Source of the DNA: Marinilabiliaceae bacterium JC017
Lineage (GTDB): Bacteria; Bacteroidota; Bacteroidia; Bacteroidales; Marinilabiliaceae
Assembly (NCBI GenBank): GCA_004296775.1
Contig: RHGE01000056.1
Coordinates: 1 to 38,200, forward strand
Direction: 5' to 3'
Length of the DNA stretch: 38,200 bases
Below are positions 8,503 to 17,302 of the stretch, in pieces. Position numbers and translations under genes: made by a program. How positions within the stretch are numbered: position 1 is the first letter of the stretch; the number at the start of each line of letters is the position of its first letter. The notes beneath the pieces are model-generated. The model made no database searches. It had not been told where the DNA came from and saw nothing but the letters and a program-made list of their open reading frames with translations.

Positions 8503-9345
8503 ATGAATCAGCTTAATCTTAAAGATAAAGTAGCGGTAATTACAGGGGGCGGCGGCGTCCTCTGCTCCGCCATGGCTAAAAGTCTGGCTGCCCAGGGCGT
8601 AAAAACAGCCATCCTGGACCTCAATGAAGCAGCAGCGCAAGCAGTTGCTGATGAAATCACCGCCACTTACGGTACACCATCCCTTGGCCTATCGGCCAAT
8701 GTACTGGAAAAGCCATCACTGGAAGCTGCCCGCACCATCATTCATGAAAAATTAGGTCAGGTAGATTACCTGGTCAACGGAGCTGGTGGTAACGCTGCCT
8801 CGGCCACTACCAAAAGCGAAAAAATCACCGAAGCAGACCTCGATCACCTGGAAGACACCTTCTTTGGCCTGCAGATGGACGGATTTGACAAGGTATTTGC
8901 CCTTAATTTCCAGGGTACGCTCTTGCCTTCCATGGTCTTTGCCAAAGATATGCTCGCTAAAAAAGAGGGAGCTATCATCAACGTCTCTTCTATGAATGCT
9001 TTCCGGCCATTGACCAAGATTCCCGCCTATTCGGCCGCCAAAGCAGCCATTAATAACTTCACCCAGTGGCTGGCAGTTCATTTTGCCAATACCGGCATCC
9101 GTGTGAACGCCATCGCACCCGGTTTTTTATTGACGAACCAAAACCGCTTTTTGTTGGTAGACCAGGAAACAGGTGAAGCGACGCCCCGTGGGCAAAAGAT
9201 CATCAACAATACCCCCATGGAGCGCTACGGTGAACCGGAAGAGCTCACCGGCACGATGCTGTACCTACTCTCCGACTGGGCAAAGTTTGTAACAGGTGTG
9301 GTAATTCCCATCGATGGCGGATTTAGCGCCTACAGCGGTGTTTGA
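8503..9345 (+). CDS. uxuB: D-mannonate oxidoreductase, SDR type (fructuronate reductase)
   Basis: This 280-residue short-chain dehydrogenase most likely reduces D-fructuronate to D-mannonate. I start it at the ATG at 8503, 2 bases after eda, giving MNQLNLKDKVAVITGGGGV; a longer frame from 8380 overlaps eda and lacks support. Motifs are the TGGGGV dinucleotide loop, NGAGGN, NVSSMNAF, YSAAK and the C-terminal IPIDGGF. The choice of substrate follows from position directly before uxuA and from the separate presence of a mannitol-dehydrogenase-family enzyme (UxaB) for tagaturonate. Bacillus subtilis also uses an SDR for this step, unlike Escherichia coli. The gene symbol is a functional assignment, not homology to Escherichia coli UxuB. 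Confidence 0.82.
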   Translation: MNQLNLKDKVAVITGGGGVLCSAMAKSLAAQGVKTAILDLNEAAAQAVADEITATYGTPSLGLSANVLEKPSLEAARTIIHEKLGQVDYLVNGAGGNAASATTKSEKITEADLDHLEDTFFGLQMDGFDKVFALNFQGTLLPSMVFAKDMLAKKEGAIINVSSMNAFRPLTKIPAYSAAKAAINNFTQWLAVHFANTGIRVNAIAPGFLLTNQNRFLLVDQETGEATPRGQKIINNTPMERYGEPEELTGTMLYLLSDWAKFVTGVVIPIDGGFSAYSGV

Positions 9346-9399
9346 TAACGGAATGATTAACAATTAGCGTATCACGTATTCGACATTAAACGAAAAACA

Positions 9400-10587
9400 A
9401 TGGCTTTAGAACAAACATGGCGCTGGTATGGTCCCAACGACAGGATTACCCTGCAAGATATCCGTCAAACAGGCGCCACCGGCATTGTAACAGCCCTGCA
9501 TCACATCCCAAACGGGGAAGTATGGACTAAAGAAGAGATCCTCTCACGCAAAGAGCTGATTGAAGCGGCCGGATTAACCTGGTCGGTAGTGGAAAGCGTG
9601 CCGGTACATGAGGACATCAAAAAACAAACCGGCAACTACGAACAATACATAGAGACTTATAAACAAACCCTGCGTAACCTGGGAGAATGTGGCATTGCAA
9701 CCGTCTGCTACAACTTCATGCCGGTGCTCGACTGGTCACGCACCAACCTGAACCACAAATATGAAGATGGTGCCCTGGCACTGATCTTCGAACAGAAAGT
9801 ATTTGCTGCCTTTGACCTGTTCATCCTGAAACGATCCGGGGCAGAAAATGATTATACCAGCGAGATAAAGGAAGCTGCCAAAGAATATTACGCCTCGCTG
9901 AATGAGGAAGGCATTCGCCACCTGACCAATACGGTTATAAAAGGGCTGCCAGGCGCCGAAGAGAGCTACACGCTGGAACAATTTCAAAGTGTGCTGGACG
10001 ACTACAAAGAAATTGATGATAAAAAACTAAAAGCTCATCTAAAACATTTTCTGCAGGAGATAATTCCTGTGGCCGAACAAGCTGGCGTGAGGATGGCTAT
10101 CCATCCCGATGATCCGCCATGGGGGTTACTCGGATTACCCCGTGTGGTCAGTACACTTAAAGATGCTGTTGAGATAATTAATACAGTGGACTCGTATTCC
10201 AATGGCATCACCTTGTGTACGGGATCATTTGGAGCCGGCTTTTTCAATGATTTATCGGTCATGGCAAGAGCCCTGGCGCCCCGGATCAATTTTGCCCATC
10301 TGCGCAATGTACGCCGCGATGAAGGCTACAATTTCCGTGAAGATTACCTCTTTGAAGGCGATGTAGACATCTATGAGGTGGTCAAAACATTGGTGATTGA
10401 AGAGGAAAGACGAATCAAAGAGGGACGGCAGGACATTATCATACCGGTACGACCCGATCATGGTAACCAGATGCTGGATGACATCGGGAAAGACAACAAT
10501 CCGGGCTATTCCTTGTACGGTCGCATGAAAGGACTGGCGGAGATACGCGGATTGGAGCTGGGGATACGCCGCAGCCTGAAACAATAA
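9400..10587 (+). CDS. uxuA: D-mannonate dehydratase
   Basis: This 395-residue enzyme removes water from D-mannonate to give KDG. Clear family segments are the N-terminal [58 protein letters not shown] and [12 protein letters not shown]; the conserved His and Asp residues in these bind the metal. Length matches bacterial UxuA. It follows the SDR gene by 54 bases and is separated from uxaB by 189 bases containing a large inverted repeat. Confidence 0.97.
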   Translation: MALEQTWRWYGPNDRITLQDIRQTGATGIVTALHHIPNGEVWTKEEILSRKELIEAAGLTWSVVESVPVHEDIKKQTGNYEQYIETYKQTLRNLGECGIATVCYNFMPVLDWSRTNLNHKYEDGALALIFEQKVFAAFDLFILKRSGAENDYTSEIKEAAKEYYASLNEEGIRHLTNTVIKGLPGAEESYTLEQFQSVLDDYKEIDDKKLKAHLKHFLQEIIPVAEQAGVRMAIHPDDPPWGLLGLPRVVSTLKDAVEIINTVDSYSNGITLCTGSFGAGFFNDLSVMARALAPRINFAHLRNVRRDEGYNFREDYLFEGDVDIYEVVKTLVIEEERRIKEGRQDIIIPVRPDHGNQMLDDIGKDNNPGYSLYGRMKGLAEIRGLELGIRRSLKQ

Positions 10588-10604
10588 TGTAGAAATACAT
10601 AAAA

Positions 10605-10695
10605 CTACCTCTGAAGGTTGTTTTTCAGCCTCCCTACCCTTTCAATCCAAAGGAATATCACCTACGGAGGGAATAAAAGCAGTTTTCAGAGGTAG
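10605..10695 (+). promoter_or_regulatory. Large stem-loop between uxuA and uxaB
   Basis: Perfect 11-bp arms CTACCTCTGAA (10605-10615) and TTCAGAGGTAG (10685-10695) enclose 69 bases. Inside are smaller pairings: CCTTT with AAAGG around 10640-10655, and AGCCTCC with GGAGG near 10628 and 10676. There is no T run after it, so it is not an ordinary terminator. It lies inside an otherwise tight operon and could be an RNA processing site, an attenuator or a repeat element. Confidence 0.5.
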
Positions 10696-10776
10696 CCATT
10701 ACAATATAGCAACAAACTGTTGTCACCTTGATGAGAAATAGCATTTCATTCAGGTAAACAATGGTTAACACATAAA

Positions 10777-12234
10777 ATGAGTATTGGAATGAGGGTTCAA
10801 GATAAATATAACCACTGTGCGAAAGCACCTGAAAAGATCATCCAGTTTGGAGAAGGAAATTTCCTCAGGGCCTTCGTCGATTGGATGATACACACCATGA
10901 ATAAAAAGCTGGATTTTAACGCTTCAGTGGTAATGGTCCAGCCCATTGAAACCGGAATGGCCGACATGATCAATAACCAGGAGGGATATTACACTTTACT
11001 CTCGTCCGGTATTGAAAACGGAGAAGCGCACGCCCAATCCGAAGTGATTCAATCGGTCTCACGGGCTATCAATCCCTATTCCGATCCCAACTCATTTATT
11101 GCCCTGGCCCACAACCCGGATTTCAGGTTCGTCATCAGCAATACCACCGAGGCAGGCATTGCTTTTGATTCAACCGACACCCTTAACATGACTCCACCCA
11201 AGTCATTTCCGGCAAAAGTGACCCGTTTACTCCATGAACGGTTCACAATTTTCCATGGCGACACTACCAAAGGCTTCATCTTCCTGCCGTGTGAACTAAT
11301 TGACCGCAATGGCGATCAGTTGCGCAACCTGGTGATGCGATATGCCCGGTTATGGCAGCTGGGAGAGACTTTTGAAATGTGGGTGAAGGAAGCCAACCAT
11401 TTCTGCAATACGTTAGTCGACCGCATTGTGCCCGGATTTCCCAGGGACCGCCACCAGGAGCTACAAAACACTCTGGGGTATGAGGATAATCTGATGGTGG
11501 AAGCGGAATTGTTTCACTTATGGGTGATTGAAGGACCTGATTTCATTCAAAAAGAGCTACCGGCCCGCCAGTGTGGCCTCAATGTGGTGTTCACCAACAA
11601 CATGGAACCTTATCGGACCCGCAAAGTAAGAATTTTGAACGGTCTGCACACCCTGATGACTCCGCTGGCCCTGCTGGCAGGTATTGAAACCGTGCAGGAA
11701 GCGGTAGAACACCCGGTAATGGGCGAATTCATCCGTTGCACCACCGAAGGGGAGATTATTCCCACACTGGACCTGCCCCTCAAGGAACTGCAGGCCTTTT
11801 CATCAGCGGTGATGGACCGCTTCCTAAATCCTTTTATCCATCATCGCCTCAGCAGCATTGCACTCAACACGGTGTCGAAGTTTAAAACGCGAGTGTTACC
11901 CTCCATCGAAATCTTCCTGGAACGGAAACAACAACTACCGGCTAACCTTCTGTGGGGCTGGGCCGGTCTCATCGCCTTTTACAAGGGAACATACAACAAC
12001 CAATCCTTGCCAGTGAATGATAATCCGGACATCATCAACACATTCTCTGTCCTCTGGCAGAAAGTGGATGGGGGACAGATGAATTTACCAGAATTGGTAC
12101 ACCATGTATTGGAAAAAAGTGATTGGTGGGGGAAAGATTTTAACATGATCGCAGGATTGAATGAAGAAATTACCGTGAGAATTAAAGCCATCGGCGCCGG
12201 CAACTTTATGGATCAACTGAAAAAGCAATCATGA
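10777..12234 (+). CDS. uxaB: Tagaturonate reductase (altronate oxidoreductase)
   Basis: This 485-residue member of the mannitol dehydrogenase family reduces D-tagaturonate to D-altronate. The N-terminal IIQFGEGNFLRAFVDWMIH is the dinucleotide-binding start, VVFTNNMEPYRTRKVRILNGLHT holds the catalytic Lys region, and the length agrees with UxaB. Position directly before uxaA, with a 4-base overlap (ATGA at 12231-12234), makes the tagaturonate branch the natural assignment instead of fructuronate. A new transcript start or processing in the 189-base gap upstream is possible. Confidence 0.94.
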   Translation: MSIGMRVQDKYNHCAKAPEKIIQFGEGNFLRAFVDWMIHTMNKKLDFNASVVMVQPIETGMADMINNQEGYYTLLSSGIENGEAHAQSEVIQSVSRAINPYSDPNSFIALAHNPDFRFVISNTTEAGIAFDSTDTLNMTPPKSFPAKVTRLLHERFTIFHGDTTKGFIFLPCELIDRNGDQLRNLVMRYARLWQLGETFEMWVKEANHFCNTLVDRIVPGFPRDRHQELQNTLGYEDNLMVEAELFHLWVIEGPDFIQKELPARQCGLNVVFTNNMEPYRTRKVRILNGLHTLMTPLALLAGIETVQEAVEHPVMGEFIRCTTEGEIIPTLDLPLKELQAFSSAVMDRFLNPFIHHRLSSIALNTVSKFKTRVLPSIEIFLERKQQLPANLLWGWAGLIAFYKGTYNNQSLPVNDNPDIINTFSVLWQKVDGGQMNLPELVHHVLEKSDWWGKDFNMIAGLNEEITVRIKAIGAGNFMDQLKKQS

Positions 12235-13718
12235 CACCCTACATCCACATCAACAAAAAAGATAACGTGCTGGTAGCCCTGCAACCACTGCAAAGCGGGA
12301 CTACCATCCAACACGGCAACCATTGCATCACGGTCCATGCGCCTATTGAAGCAGGTCACAAGGTAGCGCTGGTACCCATTCAGGCAGGAGAAGCTATTAT
12401 CAAATACGGCTTTCCCATCGGTGTGGCTACTTCAGCCATTCAACCCGGCGAATGGATTCACACGCACAACATCAAATCGGGTCTCGATAAAACTCTGGAG
12501 TACGAGTACTGTCCATGCTTTTCCCCCAATAGCTATAACTGTCAAAACCGCGTCTTCCAGGGCTATGAACGCCCCACAGGGGAGGTGGGTATCCGCAATG
12601 AATTGTGGGTGGTCCCCACAGTGGGATGTGTCAACGGTACGGCCGACCAGATTGTCGCGCAATTCAAATCACAAGCCGACACGAGTCACATCGATGGCAT
12701 CGGGGTCTTCCGCCACCAGTTTGGCTGCTCCCAACTGGGTGATGATCATGCCAACACCCGTCAAATTATTGCCAACATCATCCGGCATCCCAATGCGGGC
12801 GGTGTTTTGGTACTGGGCCTGGGGTGTGAAAACAATAATATCGAAGAATTAAAAGCTTTCGTGGGTGAAACAGATCCCTCACGGGTAAAATACCTGGTAG
12901 CACAAGAAGTGGAAGATGAAATAGTTGAAGGAGTAAAGCTTTTACACACCCTCAGTGAAACCATGAAGGCTGACACACGTACTTCTCAACCGATATCGGC
13001 TTTAAAAGTGGGGCTAAAATGCGGTGGCTCCGACGGTTTTTCGGGCATTACCGCTAACCCGTTACTGGGAGAGTTCTCTGACTGGCTCATTGCACAAGGA
13101 GGAACCACTATTTTAACCGAAGTACCGGAAATGTTCGGTGCAGAAACCATTCTCATGGAGCGGGCACAAAACAAAGAGGTGTTCAATGGCATCACCCGGC
13201 TAATCAATGGCTTTAAAGAGTATTACATGGCCCATAACCAGCCGGTCTATGAAAATCCGTCGCCGGGAAATAAGGCCGGCGGCATATCCACCCTCGAAGA
13301 AAAGTCGCTGGGATGTACCCAAAAGGGCGGATTGGAAAAGGTAACCGCTGTTTTAAGCTATGGTGACCGGCTCACCACTCCCGGGCTGAATCTGTTACAA
13401 GGTCCGGGCAACGACCTGGTCTCCGTTACGGCAATGGGAGCCGCCGGCTGTCAGCTGGTACTGTTCACGACGGGAAGAGGCACGCCTTTCGGCAGCTTCA
13501 TACCCACCCTGAAGGTAGCCACTAACACCAATCTATTCAGACGGAAAGCCAACTGGATGGATTTTAATGCCGGCGACCTCATCGAAGGCCAAATCATGGC
13601 TGAAAAAGTAGAGGAGCTGGTTAATTATATCATTACTGTGGCCTCCGGGACACAGCTCAAACATGAAACAATCAATTTTAAAGAAATAGCTATTTTTAAA
13701 AACGGTGTCACACTGTAA
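12231..13718 (+). CDS. uxaA: Altronate dehydratase
   Basis: This 495-residue enzyme dehydrates D-altronate to KDG. It has an N-terminal SAF domain (about residues 10-85) and a long C-terminal UxaA catalytic domain with Cys-rich segments: YCPCFSPNSYNC, PTVGCVNGT, LGLGCENNN, LKCGGSDGFSG and KSLGCTQKGG. The Cys residues fit the iron dependence of the family. Single-chain architecture is as in Escherichia coli. It overlaps uxaB by 4 bases and is followed after 11 bases by the TRAP binding protein, tying transport to catabolism. Confidence 0.96.
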   Translation: MTPYIHINKKDNVLVALQPLQSGTTIQHGNHCITVHAPIEAGHKVALVPIQAGEAIIKYGFPIGVATSAIQPGEWIHTHNIKSGLDKTLEYEYCPCFSPNSYNCQNRVFQGYERPTGEVGIRNELWVVPTVGCVNGTADQIVAQFKSQADTSHIDGIGVFRHQFGCSQLGDDHANTRQIIANIIRHPNAGGVLVLGLGCENNNIEELKAFVGETDPSRVKYLVAQEVEDEIVEGVKLLHTLSETMKADTRTSQPISALKVGLKCGGSDGFSGITANPLLGEFSDWLIAQGGTTILTEVPEMFGAETILMERAQNKEVFNGITRLINGFKEYYMAHNQPVYENPSPGNKAGGISTLEEKSLGCTQKGGLEKVTAVLSYGDRLTTPGLNLLQGPGNDLVSVTAMGAAGCQLVLFTTGRGTPFGSFIPTLKVATNTNLFRRKANWMDFNAGDLIEGQIMAEKVEELVNYIITVASGTQLKHETINFKEIAIFKNGVTL

Positions 13719-13729
13719 ATCGTAAACTT

Positions 13730-14704
13730 ATGTGGAAGAATCTATTGCTCATGGCGCTTATTCTTGCAACCATCACTGGTTGCCGGCAAGCCAATGAAAT
13801 AAAAGAGATAAAACTGGCCCATGGCCTCGATCCCTCCCATCCGGTGCATAAAGCAATGGTCATCATGGGGCAAAAGCTTAAGGAGAAATCCAACGGACGT
13901 ATGAAACTGGAAATATACCCCAGCGGACAGCTCGGTTCAGAACAACAATGCGTGGAATTGCTTCAAATCGGTAGCCTGGCAATCACTAAGGTATCGGCAG
14001 CCGTTATGGAGAGCTTCACCGATAACTACCAGGTACTGGGACTGCCCTATGTATTCAAATCCAAGCAACACGCCTTTAAAGTACTCGACGGGGAGATTGG
14101 CAGGGAACTGCTCACCTCCACCGAGCCCTTCAATATTCGTGGGTTATGTTTCTACGATGCCGGATCACGGAGTTTTTACACGCTCAACAAGCCTGTGAAG
14201 CACCCTGATGACCTGCAAGGACTGAAAATAAGGGTAATGAAGAGTCAAACAGCCATGAGCTTGGTGACAGCCATGGGTGGATCACCCACCCCCATCTCCT
14301 GGGGCGAGTTATATACCGCTCTGCAGAGTGGTGTGGTTGACGGCGCCGAAAATAATCCGCCCAGCTTCTACACATCACACCATTACGAGGTATGCAAGCA
14401 CTATACCATCAACGAACACACCACCGTACCCGATGTACTAATCATCTCCACCGTTGTATGGAATAAATTGAGTGCTCAGGAGAAGCAATGGTTGCAGGAA
14501 GCTGCCAATGAATCGGTTATTGAAGAGCGCAAGCTATGGGCAGCTGCCGAAAAAGAGTCCTTAAAGAAGGTACAAGAGGCAGGTGTACAGGTAATTTATC
14601 CCGATAAGGAACCCTTCGCCGAAAAAGTACAGGCATTACTTGATTCCTACAAGGAACAACCTGAGTTGTACAATCTGATTCAACGAATTCAATCAACCAA
14701 CTAA
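13730..14704 (+). CDS. TRAP transporter substrate-binding lipoprotein (DctP-like)
   Basis: This 324-residue DctP-family protein captures an organic acid for the TRAP permease. The start LLLMALILATITGCRQ is a lipoprotein signal with Cys18, so it is probably membrane-anchored rather than free in the periplasm. The family core is plain: GLKIRVMKSQTAMSLVTAMGG with Arg168, which normally pairs with the ligand carboxylate, PISWGELYTALQSGVVDGAENNP, and GSRSFYTLNKP with Arg147. Context points to a hexuronate, galacturonate or glucuronate, as ligand. It is followed by dctQ after 13 bases with a good AGGAAAG leader. Confidence 0.92.
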   Translation: MWKNLLLMALILATITGCRQANEIKEIKLAHGLDPSHPVHKAMVIMGQKLKEKSNGRMKLEIYPSGQLGSEQQCVELLQIGSLAITKVSAAVMESFTDNYQVLGLPYVFKSKQHAFKVLDGEIGRELLTSTEPFNIRGLCFYDAGSRSFYTLNKPVKHPDDLQGLKIRVMKSQTAMSLVTAMGGSPTPISWGELYTALQSGVVDGAENNPPSFYTSHHYEVCKHYTINEHTTVPDVLIISTVVWNKLSAQEKQWLQEAANESVIEERKLWAAAEKESLKKVQEAGVQVIYPDKEPFAEKVQALLDSYKEQPELYNLIQRIQSTN

Positions 14705-14717
14705 GAACACAGGAAAG

Positions 14718-15191
14718 ATGATAATAAAGAAACAAATAGATAAGATTCTGGAGAAGATACTCATCACATTGATGAGCCTTCTCGTGATTGATGTGTTGTG
14801 GCAGGTTTTGAGCCGCTACATCCTTTCAGCACCCAGTTCTTTCACCGACGAACTGGCCGGCTTCCTGCTGATCTGGGTGGGCGTATTGGGAGCAGCCTAT
14901 GTGGCCGGTCAGCAACAACACCTGGCCATTGATTTATTGCTTCAGAAAACCAGTTCAGCCAAACGCAAGAACCTGATGCACTTCATCAATACCTGCATCG
15001 GCCTTTTTGCCCTTTCCGTAATGGTAATCGGTGGCACCTGGCTGGTAGTGACCCGTTTCATGTTCAATGTTAACTCGGCAGCCCTGCATTTACCACTTGG
15101 TTATGTCTATCTGGTGCTTCCCATTAGCGGTTTACTCATTTTATTCTATTCAATCATTTTCATCATCAAACCGGAAGGAGGAAAAGCATAA
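14718..15191 (+). CDS. TRAP transporter small permease (DctQ-like)
   Basis: This 157-residue integral membrane protein has the four hydrophobic segments of the DctQ family (roughly residues 13-32, 44-63, 86-108 and 126-148). FTDELAGFLLIWVGVLGAAYV and QHLAIDLLL are typical of the family. It bridges the binding protein and the large subunit. The stop codon TAA shares its last A with the dctM ATG (1-base overlap), implying translational coupling. Confidence 0.92.
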   Translation: MIIKKQIDKILEKILITLMSLLVIDVLWQVLSRYILSAPSSFTDELAGFLLIWVGVLGAAYVAGQQQHLAIDLLLQKTSSAKRKNLMHFINTCIGLFALSVMVIGGTWLVVTRFMFNVNSAALHLPLGYVYLVLPISGLLILFYSIIFIIKPEGGKA

Positions 15192-16651
15192 TGGATTATT
15201 CAGGTATCATTGTATTGGTCGTTTCATTTTTAGTTCTTTTAGGAATTGGGGTGCCTATCGCCTTCAGTATTGGCATCTCGGGCATTTTAACCATGCTGGT
15301 AAGCATCGATGCCCTACCCGCTTTCACCACATTTGCCCAACGCATGGCCACAGGCCTCGACAGCTTTGCATTACTGGCCATTCCCTTCTTTATCCTGGCC
15401 GGTAACATCATGAACAGCGGCGGCATTGCCCTCCGACTCATTAACCTGGCCCGTATCCTGGTAGGACGCTGGCCGGCCGGACTGGCATTTGTTAATGTCT
15501 TTGCCAACATGCTTTTTGGCGCCATTTCGGGGTCGGCAGCAGCTTCGGCATCTGCCATTGGCTCCATCATGGGACCGGAAATGAAAAAAGAGGGGTACGA
15601 CGAACATTTCAGCGCCTCGGTCAACATTGCTTCAGCCACCACCGGGCTCTCCATCCCGCCCAGTAATATACTTATTGTCTATTCACTGGCCTCCGGCGGA
15701 GCTTCTATCACCGCACTGTTTTTGGCAGGGTATCTGCCGGGTATCATCACCGGGCTCTCCATCATGCTAATGGCCATGAGTATGATGATCTACAAAAACA
15801 AAGGATTTACCGCAGTACTCTCCGCCTTAGGTAAAATTTTCGTTGGAGCAGCTGTTATCTTTTTAGCAGGCGTAGGCCTTAAACTGATTCATGAGCAATC
15901 ACACCTGTTCTATAACCTGTCACTGTCGTTGCTTGGCATTGCCTTCGCCGCATTCATCGGTTACAAGGCGAAACAAAAGCCACAGTCGGCCAAACGGGGC
16001 TTTAAGATTCTCTGGGACGCCATTCCCAGCCTGTTATTACTGTTCATTGTCATCGGCGGTATTGTGGCCGGCTTTTTCACCGCCACCGAAGCTTCTGCCG
16101 TAGCTGTGTTCTATAGCCTCATCCTGGCTTTGATCTACAAAGAGTTGAAACTGAAAGATCTGCCAACCATCATCCTCAATTCGGTAAAGACCACCGCCAT
16201 CGTGCTGCTATTGGTAGCTACCTGCATTGGTCTCTCCTGGATCATGGCCTACGAAAACATCCCGCAGAACGTGAGCGAGGGGTTATTGGGTATCAGCGAC
16301 AATAAATTTGTCATTCTGCTCATCATTAACCTCATCCTGTTGTTCGTGGGGGTCTTCATGGACATGACACCAGCCGTACTTATCTTTACACCCATCTTTC
16401 TGCCTATTGTTACCGGCATGGGCGTAGATCCCATTCATTTTGGCATCATCATGGTACTCAACCTGAGTGTAGGATTGTGTACCCCACCCGTAGGATCGGT
16501 GTTGTTCATCGGTTGTAGTGTCGCCAATGTAAAAATCGATCGGGTGATCAAGCCATTGTTACCTATGTTCCTGGCCATGATCATCTGTTTGTTATTGGTA
16601 ACCTATCTGCCACAAATAAGCTTATGGCTACCACATATTTTTGGATTTTAA
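15191..16651 (+). CDS. TRAP transporter large permease (DctM-like), enlarged
   Basis: This is the 486-residue sodium-coupled translocation subunit of the TRAP system. Typical segments are GVPIAFSIGISG, LLAIPFFILAGNIMN, MLFGAISGSAAASASAIGSIM, SIPPSNILIVYSLASGG, FFTATEASAVAVFYSL and NLSVGLCTPPVGSVLFIG. The family is usually about 425-430 residues. The extra length sits near residues 207-263, between the LPGIITGLSIMLMAMSMM helix and the WDAIPSLLLLFIVIGGIVAG helix, and contains two added hydrophobic stretches (KIFVGAAVIFLAGVGL and LSLSLLGIAFAAFIGY). Whether these are real extra helices needs a topology model. It is the last gene of the operon. Confidence 0.92.
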   Translation: MDYSGIIVLVVSFLVLLGIGVPIAFSIGISGILTMLVSIDALPAFTTFAQRMATGLDSFALLAIPFFILAGNIMNSGGIALRLINLARILVGRWPAGLAFVNVFANMLFGAISGSAAASASAIGSIMGPEMKKEGYDEHFSASVNIASATTGLSIPPSNILIVYSLASGGASITALFLAGYLPGIITGLSIMLMAMSMMIYKNKGFTAVLSALGKIFVGAAVIFLAGVGLKLIHEQSHLFYNLSLSLLGIAFAAFIGYKAKQKPQSAKRGFKILWDAIPSLLLLFIVIGGIVAGFFTATEASAVAVFYSLILALIYKELKLKDLPTIILNSVKTTAIVLLLVATCIGLSWIMAYENIPQNVSEGLLGISDNKFVILLIINLILLFVGVFMDMTPAVLIFTPIFLPIVTGMGVDPIHFGIIMVLNLSVGLCTPPVGSVLFIGCSVANVKIDRVIKPLLPMFLAMIICLLLVTYLPQISLWLPHIFGF

Positions 16652-16726
16652 CATCACGGAAGCAACAAATCATAGCATTTACAGGTAACCATAACTAAAA
16701 TTGCCCATGTTTTAATTGATATATAT

Positions 16727-16772
16727 AGTGTCGCATGTATCCTGATCAGTGAATCAAGATACTTGCGACACT
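16727..16772 (+). terminator. Hairpin after dctM, likely operon end
   Basis: Arms 16727-16741 (AGTGTCGCATGTATC) and 16758-16772 (GATACTTGCGACACT) pair at 14 of 15 positions around a 16-base loop. It lies 75 bases past the dctM stop codon. No strong T run follows, so it may stabilise the 3' end or act with other factors rather than serve as a classic intrinsic terminator. Confidence 0.5.
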
Positions 16773-17136
16773 TATTATCTGCACCTATGGCAATACGGCA
16801 TATCAAATGAGAATCATGGAGTGAAAACTATTAATGCGCATAAAAAAGAACTTTAGTTCAATCCCCTTCGGCATTGTTTTATGAGTAGCGAGTACTATCT
16901 CTGAGCGCCATTTGGGTTTATTCACCTTTTTATCCTTTGGACAATCCTTATCCTAAGAGAAATAAGAAAAATAAACTCAGATACAACCGGATGATTATTC
17001 ATAAAGCAGACAAAAACCCCAAATGGAATAAAATACCAGGCTCGCAAAGAAATTAGCATTGCATTCGAATTTAGAATGAAAACATTAACAATCATGTCCT
17101 ACAATCAACTGAATCCCGAAGGGAGGTAATGCGAAT

Positions 17137-17159
17137 AACCCCGGGTATATCCCGGGGTT
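17137..17159. repeat. GC-rich perfect palindrome, REP-like
   Basis: Arms AACCCCGGG (17137-17145) and CCCGGGGTT (17151-17159) pair perfectly around TATAT, in an otherwise AT-rich setting. It is preceded by GAATCCCGAAGGGAGGTAAT, a layout I have seen in short intergenic repeat elements of Bacteroidota, but I cannot search for further copies. Confidence 0.5.
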
Positions 17160-17302
17160 AATTGATCTTATAAACCAGAACCACGGATGGGGTTCAATAC
17201 CTGGTTCTCATTTCAAAAGATTTGATTTACCATACATCAAGACAAGTAATAGGCTAACATATTGCCAACATTTATATTTTTGCAACACCAAAACAGAAAA
17301 AA

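Larger units (their letters stand above)
16652..17302. other. 650-base intergenic region with inverted repeats
   Basis: No gene is visible between the TRAP permease and the second LacI-type regulator. The region contains a 15-bp-arm hairpin (16727-16772), a GC-rich perfect palindrome (17137-17159), a shorter repeat AGAACCA/TGGTTCT (about 17178-17208), and a pair of inverted words around CCATTTGGG (about 16909) and CCCCAAATGG (about 17020). The mix looks like one or more decayed small repeat elements. The regulator's promoter lies at its right end. Confidence 0.6.

Noticed and set aside
10605-10695. Known riboswitch class
   Set aside because: The stem-loop does not show conserved sequence blocks of any class I recognise, so it is left as an unassigned structure.
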